Shown: in pieces, positions 22,767 to 35,277 of the stretch
How the letters are laid out: every line of letters starts with the position of its first letter
How positions within the stretch are numbered: position 1 is the stretch's first letter
DNA from: Gelatoporia subvermispora B
Lineage: Eukaryota > Basidiomycota > Agaricomycetes > Polyporales > Gelatoporiaceae
Direction of reading: 5' to 3'
DNA: 64,000 bases
Assembly: GCA_000320605.2 (NCBI GenBank)
Contig: KB445802.1
Location: forward strand, 549,122 to 613,121
Made by a program: the position numbers and the translations under genes
Notes under the pieces: generated by a model
Seen by the model: only the letters and a program-made list of their open reading frames with translations
Told to the model about the DNA's origin: nothing
Database searches by the model: none

Positions 22767-23878
22767 TTGCACAATTTTCTCCGGAGAATCTATGAACGAG
22801 GTAGTGGATCCCTCACAATGCCAATGCGCATAGCTCCGCGAATTTTGAGCCTCGGAACAACTTATCTTGGGCTTGGTCCTGTCGTACCAACTGGTCCACC
22901 TGCTACCTCTAATACGACTCCGGGCACTACGCCATCTCAAGACATCACTTCCCAGGCAGCAGCTCTTTCCTCCGCCACTTCTTTACCATCCTTGGTTCAA
23001 TCGTCTTCTCCCGTAACTAGTCCGTCCATCTCGCTACAGTCGACAGGCATATTCCAAGAATCTTCAGGTAGCTTGCCGATTTCCTCATCACAGGCACCTG
23101 AGACCCCACAACAATCGCAAGATCCACCACAAGTCCCAGTCATTAGCACTCACGGGTCTAGCGGGCAAAGCTCATCCAGCCTCGAATCTCAATCAATTAC
23201 TTCATCATTGAGTGGTTCTGGAACTAGTCCGATTGCGGCAACGGTCACAATTTCATCCAGGTTGACGGCTATGACTTACACGACATCTGATCCTCTCGTT
23301 ACCCTCCCGAGCTCTTCCTCCTCTACACCGCAAAGCCCCCGTGGTGCATCTAGACAAGGGTTCCATGTTGGAGCGATTGCTGGCGGCGCCGTCGGGCTTA
23401 TAGTGGGTCTCCTGACTCTGTCGTACATTATCTGGCGGCTGCGGAGGAAAACTAGGGATAGGCATTTCCCCAATCATGGTGAGTGGTGTTCCGTAGCCTC
23501 ACATTGTTAAATTTGATACCATAGCATACAGCCGTATTGCACGAGGACCTTACAGCTTTTACAATGCCAGCTGAAGAAAAACCTGCCCTTTCCCCGCTTC
23601 CTGTATTCGACCTCTCTCCATCAACAACAAGCTCTGTGGAACAGAGCGTTGCCGCCGTTTATGAACGGGAGAACTCGAGGTCGAACACACTGCCACTTCC
23701 TTTGTTAGATTCTATTTATTTGTTGGGCGACTTCGATGGAACTGCTATTGCGAGTGCGACACCATCAACCAGTGAAGCCGGAGAAGCTCCTCCCCCACCG
23801 ATTTTCGTCAGGGTACACGAGAGTCGCCTTTCAGCTGGGAAAATTCTGGACCTTCCCCCTGTATATTCCTTGCACTGA
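22767..23878 (+). CDS. Mucin-like single-pass membrane protein with PPxY tail (copy C, 5' end unresolved)
   Basis: The main exon (to about 23478) encodes some 180 residues very rich in Ser, Thr, Pro and Gln, a long probable O-glycosylated stalk. The helix GAIAGGAVGLIVGLLTLSYI (then IW) and basic RLRRKTR follow. A phase-1 intron (about 23479-23531, acceptor GCATACAG) leads to a tail with LHEDLTAFTM that ends RVHESRLSAGKILDLPPVYS plus LH. An ATG at 22819 could start translation, but no signal peptide follows it, so upstream exons are likely. The same architecture, intron phase and tail motif occur in copies A, B and D. Role unknown; the PPVY tail suggests WW-domain partners. Confidence 0.72.
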
Positions 23879-24780
23879 TCATACCAACGGTCGCCGTAAG
23901 TGTTAGCCATTCCTTCTTCTAAGGACTAACACTGAAGATTGCACACGCGGCTATGTCTAGTATCACGCCCGCTGGTCGGTCTATCTGCAAATACCAGAGA
24001 GCAGAATCGGAAGTTTCTAAGTTTGAAAGCTGTGGTGTGTATAGAGTGCTACTTATTTGAGGCAGAGTTTACGGCTTGCGAAGGAGGAATAAATTTCTCA
24101 TTCTTCATTTTCATTGAATAGCACTGTCGTTTGTATATACAGATCCCATCCAAAATTCATGAGCCCCACATTCCCCCTCGATTTTTGACCTCCAGAAGTG
24201 CAGATTGCATCGTACAACGTCAATTTTATTTACGTAGAGTGAATACATGTGCCACGTATTCCAGAGAATCACGCTTCAAAGGAGCCGAGTAGCAATCAAC
24301 CGTCAATGTCTACCCCGAGATCGAACGACAAATGGATGCACCAATCCCTCCGGGGTCATCATTATAGCGAGGGATGATAGAGACATTCGTCTTCCGGACG
24401 CGGTACAACGTGATCGATGTTGTCTGCGTTGACAGATGATGCATTTGCTCCGATTTCAGAGTGGATAGGCATGGCTATACTCCGTTGCAACACCGTGGGC
24501 CCGGGTCTACATGGGTTTTAATATATAAGGTTATCCAGTACGTTCCGGGGGTGAGCCTGTGTTGGAACTCATATCGGTTGTCGTTCGAGAGTTGATGAGA
24601 CAACATCATCGACTGCGCTCTTCCATACGTGGTCAAGCGATGCTGTAGGCGATGCATCCGACCATCTGCCCGAATATTCGATCTTCGCATGTGACGGCAA
24701 TGTCAGTTCAGTCAACATACTTGTTCGACTTCAATCTCCGGTTCCGCCTCAGGTTAGTCTTCAACTCGAGATTCTCTGGA
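23879..24780. other. Intergenic region between PPxY copies C and D
   Basis: No gene seen. The sequence is relatively A/T-rich around 24040-24250. Upstream exons of copy D may lie in the right half; none could be joined with confidence. Confidence 0.35.
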
Positions 24781-24789
24781 TCTAACAGC

Positions 24790-25594
24790 TCCGCAATCCA
24801 CGAGCGAATTGCAGACATCGGAAAGCCCATCCAATCCTAGCCCAGGCCCACCCAAGTTCCACCACGTCTGGGATCTCGCCCGCGTCGCCTAACATCCACT
24901 CTACGGTGTACGCTGCGGGTCCCACCGACTCTCCCTCCGGAACCGGCATGGGGACCGCAATGGCGGCATCGATTTCAGAGGAAACTTCTCCTGGGCAGGC
25001 AAGCAGCACAGTCGCGTCAGAAACGCCGCACTTGACACGCATACCAAGTGGGAAATTTGCGGGGACAGTAATTGCAGGCATTGCGGTTGGTTCCGCACTT
25101 GGTATACTATTGATTTTGGCCTGCGCTTTGTGGTGGACTCGGAAAAGACGGAACAAAAAACGTTACCCACCAGCTCGTGAGCAGCACCTCTTTCCCGAGA
25201 TCTCGCTCTGTAGTTGATTGAACGAAAACGAAAACTAGTATATCATCAGCCGAATGGTCATGCATATTCTCCAGAAACGGAGAAGATAGCGGAAGGGTCG
25301 AATTGTGATCACGACCCTTTCACCTGTGTAGGGTCGGTTCCGCGAGATGTGGTGCTGGACAATCCTCAACGGAGTTCAACGCCAAACCTGCCACCCACTC
25401 TCGTAGATCGAGGCATGGAAATTTCGAACGAGAGCACTCTTTCAGCAATGTCGTTACCATGTGCAACGGCGGTAAGCGAAGATGCTGAGGATGCACTTGA
25501 AGGATCCATTATTGTCAAGGTGCACCATGATTCGGGCGTCCGCCTTCCCTGTGGGCAAGTCCTGGATATACCCCCCGCCTACAATGCAGATTAG
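24790..25594 (+). CDS. Single-pass membrane protein with PPxY tail (copy D, 5' part uncertain)
   Basis: The best-supported part runs from about 24850: a Ser/Thr/Pro stretch with SSTTSGISPASPN and ASISEETSPGQASSTVASET, then the helix FAGTVIAGIAVGSALGILLI (continuing LACALWW) and a very basic TRKRRNKKR. A phase-1 intron of about 60 nt (25176 to about 25238, acceptor AAAACTAG) joins to a tail ending KVHHDSGVRLPCGQVLDIPP plus AYNAD. Upstream of 24850 a Ser/Pro-rich stretch (TSESPSNPSPGPP) lies in a different frame from the rest. Either an exon boundary or a 1-nt frameshift separates them. The sequence downstream of that point looks intact. Confidence 0.66.
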
Positions 25595-25887
25595 GAAGAA
25601 GCCCCCAATCGTCAATTTGTATGCACTCTTTTCTGGACGTGTAAAGTTCCGAGTGTCCCAACCGCTTCCGATGCAAGCCCACCATGTTGACGGTTTGTCA
25701 GCGCATTGGGAGACTCATGGGACTTAAGTTGATATGCTCGCGCTTGCGTGTATGGTACACTGTTGTCACATTGTTCTGGAGAATACGATTTGAGTCTGCT
25801 CATTATACAGCGCCATGACCTCCGAGACCCATCCATTGAAGCGAAGTATATGGCACATAGATCAAAACACGAAAATATCCGGAGAAC

Positions 25888-26537
25888 TCACGGCGCTGAC
25901 CCGCTACTATCAAGCGCAGCAAGCTGATCCACTAACTCTTCCATGACGCTCTTCGATCTATGGTGTCCCATATCCTGAACCGAGCTCCCCGCTTCTGGAT
26001 GCGTACCAGGGTTCGGTACGCTGCTAACACGTTTGACTGGAACGAGTGGGGTCGCGGTGGGCTCAAATCCGGGGGCAATGCGGTGCAACGCCTCGCGCTT
26101 GCGGCGTTCTTTCTCCTCCTCGCGGGACTTGAGATACGCTTCGCGTCGTGCAGCGTGTGCAGCGAGTGTAGATCTCCGAGATTGTTCAAGGGTGAGGACG
26201 TGTGGCTCTAGGGTGAAGGGGTATACGAACTACGAGTGAAATATGTCAAGTCAGAAGATCGGGAGGGGAAATTTCGGCGACGCACGTAGGCGGTTACATT
26301 GTCAGGTAAGGGGTGGATGTCCTGTGGACGTTCGACCTGTACACGTTGTCGTGTCGCAAGGTTGACTCAGCACACAACCTGGACGCACCGGTCGGGGCAC
26401 ACGGAGACTCGGCGACTTGATCAACGGGACACGCGATGCCGCTGCATACTGAGACTGTCCTGGAATGGTTCGGGAGATGATTAACACAGTTGTCAAATAG
26501 ACAGTGGTTTGCTAAGACAATTACCCTGCCCGGACAT
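25888..26537 (-). CDS. Small conserved fungal protein, DUF5572-like
   Basis: Splicing five parts on the minus strand gives one continuous frame. ATG at 26537 (MSGQG) joins to QSQYAAASRVPLIKSPSLRV, PRP. A GTGCGT..GTACAG intron leads to VERPQDIHPLPDNVTAY. A further intron leads to FVYPFTLEPHVLTLEQSRRS, then TLAAHAARREAYLKSREEE and a helical Glu/Lys/Arg-rich stretch with KERRKREALHRIAPGFEP. The C-terminus has SVMEELVDQLAALDSSGSAP and a stop at 25888. The block ERPQDIHPLPDNVTAY-FVYPFTLE looks like the fungal DUF5572 family as I remember it, though I could not check the name. Function unknown. The start faces LTN1 across 231 nt, so the two share an upstream region. Confidence 0.72.
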
Positions 26538-26660
26538 GGCGGAATGATATGAGGATGCAAAGGCCGCGTAACTGAACTATAGACTCATGCAAAGCGGTCC
26601 CGCCGGGCATTAGCCGAACGATGACGAAACGCTTAGATTTCGTAAATGGATCTCAATACG

Positions 26661-26674
26661 AGTTAACGTTAACT
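26661..26674. promoter_or_regulatory. 14-bp perfect palindrome in a divergent promoter
   Basis: AGTTAACGTTAACT is its own reverse complement. It lies between the DUF5572-like start (26537) and the LTN1 start (26769), 95 nt before the latter. A dimeric transcription-factor site is possible. No other copy was noticed in the window. Confidence 0.4.
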
Positions 26675-26768
26675 TCCCTCTAATCTCCTTTAATCTACTT
26701 CCATCTCTGTGCTGGTCACCCCAACACTCTACTCGCCGTACTTGCTTTACTACATCAATTCAGCAGGT

Positions 26769-29700
26769 ATGGCACCGAAGGGAAAGTCATCTGCGACGTC
26801 AGGGACACGCAAGAAACACGCCCGGAAGGCTGCCGGCGCCGGCGGACAGCTCGATGAGCCCTCGATCCCAAAGGAAAAGAAACCAAAGGGCAAGGATAAG
26901 AAGAAGGGCAAGGAGCCCAGGAAGAAAGTCTACATCCCGCCCGTCAAACCCGCACCTGTGCAACCGGATCCTCTTGACACACTAGGTATAGCGCAGCTCA
27001 TACCGCCGGAACTGCTTGTCGTGCTCCGGCGACTCGCGAAGAAAGATTCGGTCACGAAGAGAAGAGCTCTAGAGGATCTCCAAGCAGTATGGGTAGAAAA
27101 GGCGAGGACTGAGGGCCATGAGAGCGATGCATTGCATGCGCTAGTGGATATTATCCCGGTCTGGGTGAGTCCCCGCTATCCTAGGGCGCAGCACGATCCG
27201 TTCTGACACTCCATAGCTACATCATGTCCCAGCCGTATTCTTGCACCCTTCCCGCCGTATTCGTCTGCTCGCCGTCGGTCTACATACTTCCCTCCTTCAC
27301 CTCACCCCTGCGATCCGGGACCAGATCTTCTTCCAACTGCGTGAAGTGGCCTCTCATGACCAGGCAGAGTACATCCTTGGCGCATGGTGCCTTGCCGCAC
27401 ACGATGTCGACAGGCAAGTCGCGTCGTACGCGCGAGAATCGTGGACTGTCTTCGTCTCCTTCTCTGGTTCCTCGTCAGACCAAGCCGATTCCGCTAAACT
27501 TGTTCTGGACGCTACTCTACTGCCGCGGATATGGGACTTCATTCACCGCACAATCCTGGATCCTGGTGGAGTCTACTTGTACATCAATCCTCCTCAACCC
27601 GACGCGCCGCCCCCTCTACCACCACACGCGCGGAAAGGCACGCGACCAGTGCCCCGGAAAGACGAGGAGCCCGTGCGCGCGAAGCCGGAGGAAGAAGAGG
27701 AGGGCGAGCAAGACCGACAAGCCCGGCTCCGCATCGGTGCGCTTGGTGCGGCCGCATGGCTGCTCGGTGTGTCCAATTTTGCTGTAATTGAATGAGTTTG
27801 GATGCTAACACAGAGAAGGTACACGCGTGGATCGCGGGGAGATCACACCTGAGGAAGTAGGAGCATTTGGCAACACGGCCGTATGGAGTTCCCTATACTA
27901 TGGGCGGACGCCGCCGTTTGTGCCTGTGGAGGCGTTTGGCTGGAACCAACCAGTCGTGCGCCGGGCGGCGTGGGCGACTGTGCAAACCGTGCTTCGTGTA
28001 AGCAAAGGTGTGTGTTCTTACTTTCCTTCAATATGTTTACTGTCTAAGATGATGTGTAGACCTGCTTCAGCCAATCCTCCCAGTTCTCAGCAGCGCTATA
28101 CTGCGTTCGGCGTGGGTAGAATCAGATACGAATGTCCGGAGTGTAATGTGGCAGCCTCTACTCACATTCCTAAGAGGTCGGTTTCTTCCCTGGTAAAATT
28201 GTCTATCATGCCAGAACAAACTGTGATTCACAGAGTATCCGACATGCTGGGAGCTGGACCGAGAAGACGACGGGCACGAGTCCGACGAAGACGCTAGCTC
28301 TGACGAAGAATCAGGCTCAGAAGCGGATGCTCCACGACCCCGGAAAGCGGAGAGGAAGCCTGTCGGTCCCTCGCAGGCCTTCCACGAGTTCCTGCAGTTT
28401 CTCGAGCTCGGATGCGGAGGCGCGCCCGTGCAGGGATACCCTGCCGTCATCATCATTCTATCCACCATACCTGCTTCAGTACGCCCACCACCTCTGTCTT
28501 TCTCACGCGAAACATTGATGTATAGCTATGTCTCTGGCAGACCATTGGAAGTGTCTCTTTGACCCCGGTGGACGATATTCTCTCGGCGTTCTGGGCAGCG
28601 GTGGATGGACGCGCGCTAAGTGCGCTGGACCGGACAGCAGCTTCCGCGGCTTTCCTGGCTTCCCTGTTGGAGTGCGTTGTGTTCCTCGTGAGGCGCGTCT
28701 TGAAGAGCCCGCCAGAAGACGCCGCGCTCCTTATGAGCGGTCTGCCAGCGGGCGGACAAGGCGATGCACCCATTCCAAGTGACTTTGCGAAGAGCACACT
28801 GGAGGGGCAGGTCCGGAGGGTTTGGGAGGAGCTCGCGGAGGGGAGGCTGAAAGTCGAGGGAAAGATTGCTGCAGGGAGCTTGGTGCAGCTCTTCAAGTCT
28901 CTCGTTCAATTAGACGAAAGTGAGTCTCCAGGACCTTCCTATAATAAAATCATGAGGACTGATGCAAGTATAGGCTTATTTGAGCCGGCATGGGACGCTC
29001 TTGCACGAGGGATCAAAGCGCAAGTGACATCCGGTGGCACATCGGTTTCCCCACTCGTCTCGATACTCCTTGAAGTCTTCCTCGAGTGCTTCGAGCCAGG
29101 CTCACGTGGCGAGTTCGCTGCGAAGACGCTTGTGGGTGAAATCGTGCAGGGCGCGATTGAGCAGTGTGAGAAGATACTCCAGGATGAAGGTGATCCAGAT
29201 ACGACGCGCGTGGCGTCGCTAGTAGGCATCCTTGGCACATTCGGAGGCTCGGTGTTCAGCGATCCGGGGCTTGCAAGGGTGAGTTCCGCCTTTGCGCAGC
29301 GTACTAAGTATGAGGACACTGAATCTGACGCTCAACAGGAGATCGACACAACGATCGCACAGCACCTCCCACGTCTCCTGCGGATTGCGCCCTCACTTTT
29401 GTTCGTCTACCTTACGCATCGGCATGACCCTGATCGCGGTACGAAGATCTGGCAGGACGTCCTTGCGTTCGTCGCTACACACCCGGAGGAGTTTAATGCA
29501 ATTCTACCCGCGTTGCTCGATGCCGCAGAGGCGCGAAGGTTGCCGGAGTATCTCGATAGCGCTATCGGTCCCCTTGACCGAACGGCAGGTGCGCTGCTCG
29601 CAGAGGTTCTGGCCGGTCCACCAGCGACAAAGGAAGCCGGGTTATTGAGGAGAATTCTGTGTACGCCCGGTAAGCAGACACGGAGCCCATAATGGACGAC

Positions 29701-32700
29701 GATGGACGACTTACCCTTGTGATGCATAGGACCATTCATCTCAGAAAGCTGTTTCGAAGGCCTTGTGCAGAGCCTCTGTTCCTCGTTCTCCCTCCAATTC
29801 CAATCCGCGCTATGCACTGCATCTATTTCGCTTGCGTCATTTGACGCGCCTCTTGCGCTCCTCCGTGCTCTGGTGGCGGACTCGGAGCCCGGCAGCGGTG
29901 CAGCGGAGGCACTAACATCTGTGATGCCGGATGTGTTCCTCTTTGCGTATCTGGCTCCGCAGTTTTCCTCGCACATTCAAGTATCGCTGCTTGAAGCATC
30001 GAGAGCGATCTGGGCTACATGGATAGCAGAGGTAGAGGACGGCGCGAAGGAGGTTGTTGAGGCGGTTATCAAGCGTAGAGTAGGAGAACTGTTGGCGGAC
30101 TGCTCTGTTTTGGCAACGTAAGTCTGTTCGCGAATAGTCGTTACGCGATGCTGATGCCCACATTACGTATAGCTCAGAGCAAGTTATGCAGATGCTCAGC
30201 GAACCTCTCCCTGGTCTGCACCTTGACCTGATGTCTGACATCTTCCCATCCCAGAGCGAGCTGGACGCGATGCTCGACAGCATTTCCTCGGCGCCTCTTG
30301 ATCCAAGTCTTGCCATCATCGATCCTCTCATTCCTCCGCAATCGATGTACGAACCGGACTACAGCAAGAATTCAGCGTTCGACACCATCGGGTTTGCGAA
30401 GTATGCTCGCCTCATGAGTGCTATGATATGGCATCTTGCCAGCGCGCGGCATGCAGCGAAGGAGAACGTGTGGACGTTGCGTCACCTGCTTGCATTCTTG
30501 CTCCATGCAGAAGACTGGCTGCACGTCCCATACGCGCAAAGTCCGCTCTTTTGGTCGCGTACATCGAAGACAGTGCTGAAGGAGCTGATTGGCAAGGTGC
30601 AACAGTTGACAACATACCTGCTCTCTTCTGTGCCGGAAGAAGGATGGCATACGCCAGTTGCGCATGCGATACTCGCGGACAAGCCGGGTGGATTGGACTC
30701 CTTGGGGCGTATGCTGTATGATCTGGTCAGGCACGGGAAACGCAAGGACACAGTTAGGGAGTCAAGAATCTTGCACACGGTGCTACAACATGTGCTTAGT
30801 GTTGCCACCAAGGAGGATGCCGATCAGTGGATTGTACTTGCAAGGAAAATCGAAAAAGAAGGTAAGAAGTACCTCGATGGCCTCTCAGGGAGCATACGTT
30901 GACGGTAAACCATGCCTACAGCCCCCCAGACTGCGCTCTCCATCCTGCTCTCTGTCACACGCTACGCACCCGAGCCACAACGCCTTGACCGTTACCGCAA
31001 CGAGCTAGCGGCTGAGATGCTTGGTGTGCGTCCCTCGAAGGCGAATACCGACGGCCTGTGGCTTCTACGCAGGCTCGCCGCGGTTGCGCCTGATCCGGAG
31101 TCGGACATCATATTCCTACCCGAACGTCGTGCTGTCAACCTCGTCAAGGCATGCCAACAGTGGATTACGTCAGATGAAGATATCGACGAGGACGTCGAGA
31201 GCGAGCTGACGCTTGTATTCTTCCACCTGGCGCCGATCTTGCAAAGTGTCCCGGGCTCTCACTGGGATTTGATCTTCGACATCATGGAGAACAATCTTGA
31301 GGTATGAATTCTCGTTGCGGGAAGTTGTGCTTGGTTGCCGACGTTGCATTAGAATTCAACAACACCCGAGTCCATTATGCTACCAACACTGGAGAGGACG
31401 TTGCGACTGTTCATCGCTGTACAAGATGTGGCATCAACCAACAAGGCCCTTCGTGCACTATGGGAGAGTCGACAGACCACGAACTTGGTATTCATCCGGG
31501 ACATTGCGGCAGCGAAACCAGGTAAGCGACCAGTTGTGTATGCCACGCATGCTCGCGCACTAACTTTCTACAGATGCCGACAGATCATCAACACCGTTAT
31601 CTGTGTGCCGTGAACTGGCGCTTCAGATTGTCCAAGATCTGCCGAACTCTCTCATTGACGAAACTACTCTCCCTAAAGCAAGCTCACCGTTGTTTTCATT
31701 CACTGCAGTGCTGACATCAGGTTAAGATGTGCCATCTCGTCACGGATTCTTCTGCTGAAGTGCAAAAGATGGCTTACCAGCTGTTGCACGAGTCCGCAAA
31801 GAAATACACAGAAAATGTGGTCATTGAGGCTGCCGTCGATTCCGAAGCAACGATGAAACCGCAACTTCCGGCAGAGCTCATCGAGATCTTGCACAGATAC
31901 CTCAATTTGGAAGCAAACATCGAGGCTCATCAACAGGTCAATATTCACGTTTGGGTGAAGGGCGTTCGCTGATGATTTGTAGGAGTTCTTCGGGTATCTT
32001 CTGGGATGGATGATCACGTTTGATACGTTCACCAATGCGGTATGTTTGCAAGCAACCATGCACTCACGAACGCTCATGAGGTATCATAGTCTCTGAAAGT
32101 GAAGTCGGGCTACATCGACCAGCTGCGGGATCTCGCCCTAGTCTCGGACTATCTACTCCCGACATTGCTAACTGTATTGGGTTTGTATGAGGGTATACCA
32201 AGAGCATTGAAGTTGGACATCTGGTCCATCGACGAGTTTTACCTTGATTGTGCGTATGCAACTTGGTTTTCAACCAAACCATCTGATCCTCTGCAGCATA
32301 TACCTTTGAATCTCGATTAAGCCTGCAACTCCTTGCTGCGCATGTCTTTTATAGAGCGCTTCTCATTGTTCCTTCTCTCATCCGTGGCTGGCTCGTCGAC
32401 TGCCGGGACCGTCAATTGTTCAACGCTGTCACCTACTACACATCTGGTCACTTCTCTCCGGCGATCGTCCGTGCGGAACTCGATCAAGTCAGAACTACAG
32501 ATGTGACCGCAGAACTCACAGACGACAACACAACGGTGAAGGTTGCAAGTGCTGTCAACGAAGTTACACTATCATACGCGGTAGATGAGCACCAGCTCGA
32601 GCTCACGTTGAAACTCCCGCCCGACTACCCCTTGCATGGAATAGAGATACGTGACACTAAGCGGGTCGGCGTACCAGATGAGCGGTGGAGGGCGTGGGTA

Positions 32701-33126
32701 CTTGGTGTACAGCAGATACTTACATTCAGGGTCAGCGTGCTTTCTGCTTGCAACCGTGATGAATCCTTATCAGCATGCATGCAATTTTAGAGTGGAAGTA
32801 TTGTGGACGGCCTGACATTCTTCAAAAAGAATATCTCATCACATTTCGAGGGCCTGGCAGAGTGTGCAATTTGCTACTCGTGAGTAACCCCTGTCGGATT
32901 TCACTCAACATCGGAGGCGTTGACATTTTGTTGTACAGTATCATCAGTGCAATGGACGGCAGCCTACCCAAGAAGCCCTGCAAGACCTGCAAGAATCGCT
33001 TCCATGCCGGTTGTCTGTACAAGGTAGGTCTCCTCTACGCCAATCTAGCTGATTCTTACGTCTCCGCAGTGGTTCAATACCAGTCACTCTTCAAGTTGCC
33101 CCCTCTGCCGCTCGGAGATCATATAG
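26769..33126 (+). CDS. LTN1: E3 ubiquitin ligase listerin (Ltn1/Rkr1), ribosome-associated quality control
   Basis: A long multi-exon gene, about 1,800 residues by estimate. The N-terminus is lysine-rich (MAPKGKSSATSGTRKKHARK) and then has the listerin N-domain: IAQLIPPELLVVLRRLAKKD, SVTKRRALEDLQAVW. HEAT/ARM-like helices follow. At the C-terminus, TLKLPPDYPLHGIEI (RWD-like region) precedes a variant RING: CAICY, then CKTC, H-x2-C in RFHAGCLYKW, and CPLC, two turns before the stop CRSEII. The RING junctions at TACTC|GTGAGT and the TGGTTC exon are in frame. Ltn1 binds split 60S subunits and ubiquitinates stalled nascent chains. It lies between the divergent DUF5572-like gene and a tRNA. Most internal junctions were not tested base by base. 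Confidence 0.92.
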
Positions 33127-33311
33127 ACTGTAGACTACATTAGATGCACTACACACGGTGACACACCAGTAATTAATTGCCCATCTGTAAAATCAATTGA
33201 TCGGAGCTACTTTGCAAGACGTGACAAGCTTTGGGCTGCAAGTGCCGAAGTTGATGGTTCCCTGAGGGATACAGTGCGAAAGAAAAGCATGGTCTCGGAG
33301 CGAGCAAAAAT

Positions 33312-33395
33312 TGGACATGTCCGGGATCGAACCGGACCCCTCTCGCATGCAAGCAAATGCTAAGCGAGCGTGATAACCAACTACACCACATGCCC
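33312..33395 (-). tRNA. tRNA-Ala (anticodon AGC) with a short intron
   Basis: On the minus strand the acceptor GGGCATG pairs with CATGTCC plus discriminator A. The D-arm is GTGTAGTTGGTTATCAC, the anticodon stem CTCGC/GCGAG, the variable region AGGGG and the T-arm TCCGG-TTCGATC-CCGGA. The 17-nt segment between the anticodon stems reads TTAGCATTTGCTTGCAT: a normal loop TTAGCAT with anticodon AGC, plus a 10-nt intron after the base 3' to the anticodon. A TTTTT pol III terminator follows the 3' end at once. A-box and B-box (GGTTCGATCCC) are recognisable. Confidence 0.93.
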
Positions 33396-33590
33396 ATGAT
33401 TTCATGGTGAGCGTTGGCAGTATCCAATCCGGGTTATATCCCTGATGGTGGCAGGCGCAAAAGCATCGCGTTCATTTGCATTGCATTACAAGCGAAAGAT
33501 TACGTAGGTGATTCAAATGCTCTGAAATGGGGTATAGAGTCCATCACCCGGAAGTGTACCGGATTTCGCTGGTATGGGGGCCGTCAAACT

Positions 33591-35277
33591 CTAAACAGCC
33601 GATCCATATTCCTCCATGTCGAATTCCCACTCCAGTTCTGTATCAATGAGACGAATGGACTCGACGCTGCGATGGTCTAGTATCTCCCCCATAGGACCGA
33701 CGAAGTTGCTAAGCTTAACATCTGATCGAGGAGTAGGAAGTTGACTATCATCTGCACAGATAAATGAGAACTGGCTAGCACCAGAGTCGGCCGAGCCTTG
33801 TGTGCTGTAAGCAGATTGTCGAAGATTCAAGAAAAAACGCGTGATAATGATCGACGATAATCTATATCAGAGTGACGTTGTCGTGTGAGTGTGAGTATGA
33901 GAACGTCGCGGACGTACGGAATGAAGAAAGAAGAGGCGAGCGAGAAAAACTGTCGCAAAATAATTCAGTGGACGCGTCGATCATTAGAGCCATAAACTTG
34001 CATTTGTCACATTGCCAACTATGTTCAACAAATTCAGAGATAGCAAAGCACTACTGGTGATCAGTCAAAGCGACTGTGAATGTTGATTATAGCTGCATAC
34101 AGGAAGTAGGCGGTACCTGGGGTGCCTCAGCACAGCTTCCTAAGCAAATATAAAACGACAGGCGCACCATCACGCAGCAACACGGCACTGACTCCGGGCT
34201 GAGGTGAGTCCCGCTTGATAGAGTATGTCCTACGCCAGGTGATGAGCAATACCACAAGATCTGCGGCAATCACGCAGACTCTTGTTGCGACGGTCTCTGC
34301 GAATAATTGTCATATGCCATCAGCGGAACAATCGATCTGATGTACCTCTAAAGTACGCCGAGTGAGCATTAGAAGAGATCGTGAAGGAGACGTACTGGCG
34401 TACTTTATAATCGCAGACGGAGAGGAATTCGACCCAGAATTACATGCTTCACCATAACCCGGAATAAAGGTCACTTCGTACCAGTAGGTGGCGAAAAACG
34501 AATACTGCGAACAGAGGAAAAGATGGTGGGTTGTCACTTGCGGAGTCATATGGCGAAGGTAAAATAGACTCACTGCGTTCATCACCACGGGTACCAAGTC
34601 CAGGAGTGCTACAATAAGACTGAGTAGCCAGCTCCCCCCGCCGACCGCGTACACCCGGATAGCTGAGAATGCTTTGACAATGCATGAGGCATCTGATTGA
34701 TATTGTTAGTTCAGAACGCACCTGCCCACAGGATGTACAGTAACAGTATGACTACTGAATACAGGTCTTCCACCCCGATACAACTACTCGAGAATAGCTC
34801 TATGAATCCATGCTTCTCTCAATGAGCGAAATCGTACCTCTGCATCAATTAGTACGTGGGTCATTCGCAGGAGTCGTAGGAAGGATAGCTCACTGTAACG
34901 GATGCTAAAGGGGAGAATTCGATGGCCACGCTGATAAAAGCCCATGCTAAAATCAAGAACCGATTCAGGTGAAACAGGACTATGACGCTATTTAAATTTC
35001 GGCCCCAAATCAAGGCTACCTCTTGCGGTAGGGTGCAAAAGTGATCGTATACAACGAGAGCTGTAGTAGTCAAAGATGACCATTAGAACAATGCTTGAAG
35101 GAATGTGTGCATATGGCGCACCAAACGCTGCGGCAGTACAGCAATTGGCTATCCAGCTGGATTCAAAACGAGGACGTTATGTACCACAATACATCTTAAC
35201 CCATCTTAACCGGATACTGTGACTCACGTTGACTGCAATGCAGCGACGTCGATCGTCGAACTGAAAATGAGCGCCAT
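33591..35277 (-). CDS. DUF6533 multi-pass membrane protein (copy 1)
   Basis: Multi-exon gene from ATG at 35277 (MALIFSSTIDVAALQST) to a stop at 33591. Recognisable blocks: the DUF6533 signature LVVYDHFCTLPQEVALIWGR followed by VIVLFHLNRFLIL (34865-35080); hydrophobic LSLIVALLDLVPVVMNA; the extracellular loop YSFFATYWYEVTFIPGYGEA; AADLVVLLITWRRTYSIKRD and VSAVLLRDG (34180-34300), the usual helix-VII and loop pattern; and the tail SNFVGPMGEILDH. About six or seven membrane spans are expected. The family is greatly expanded in Agaricomycetes and functionally uncharacterised, though the topology is GPCR-like. No break is obvious, but not every junction was walked. Copy 2 lies at 50151. Confidence 0.8.
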
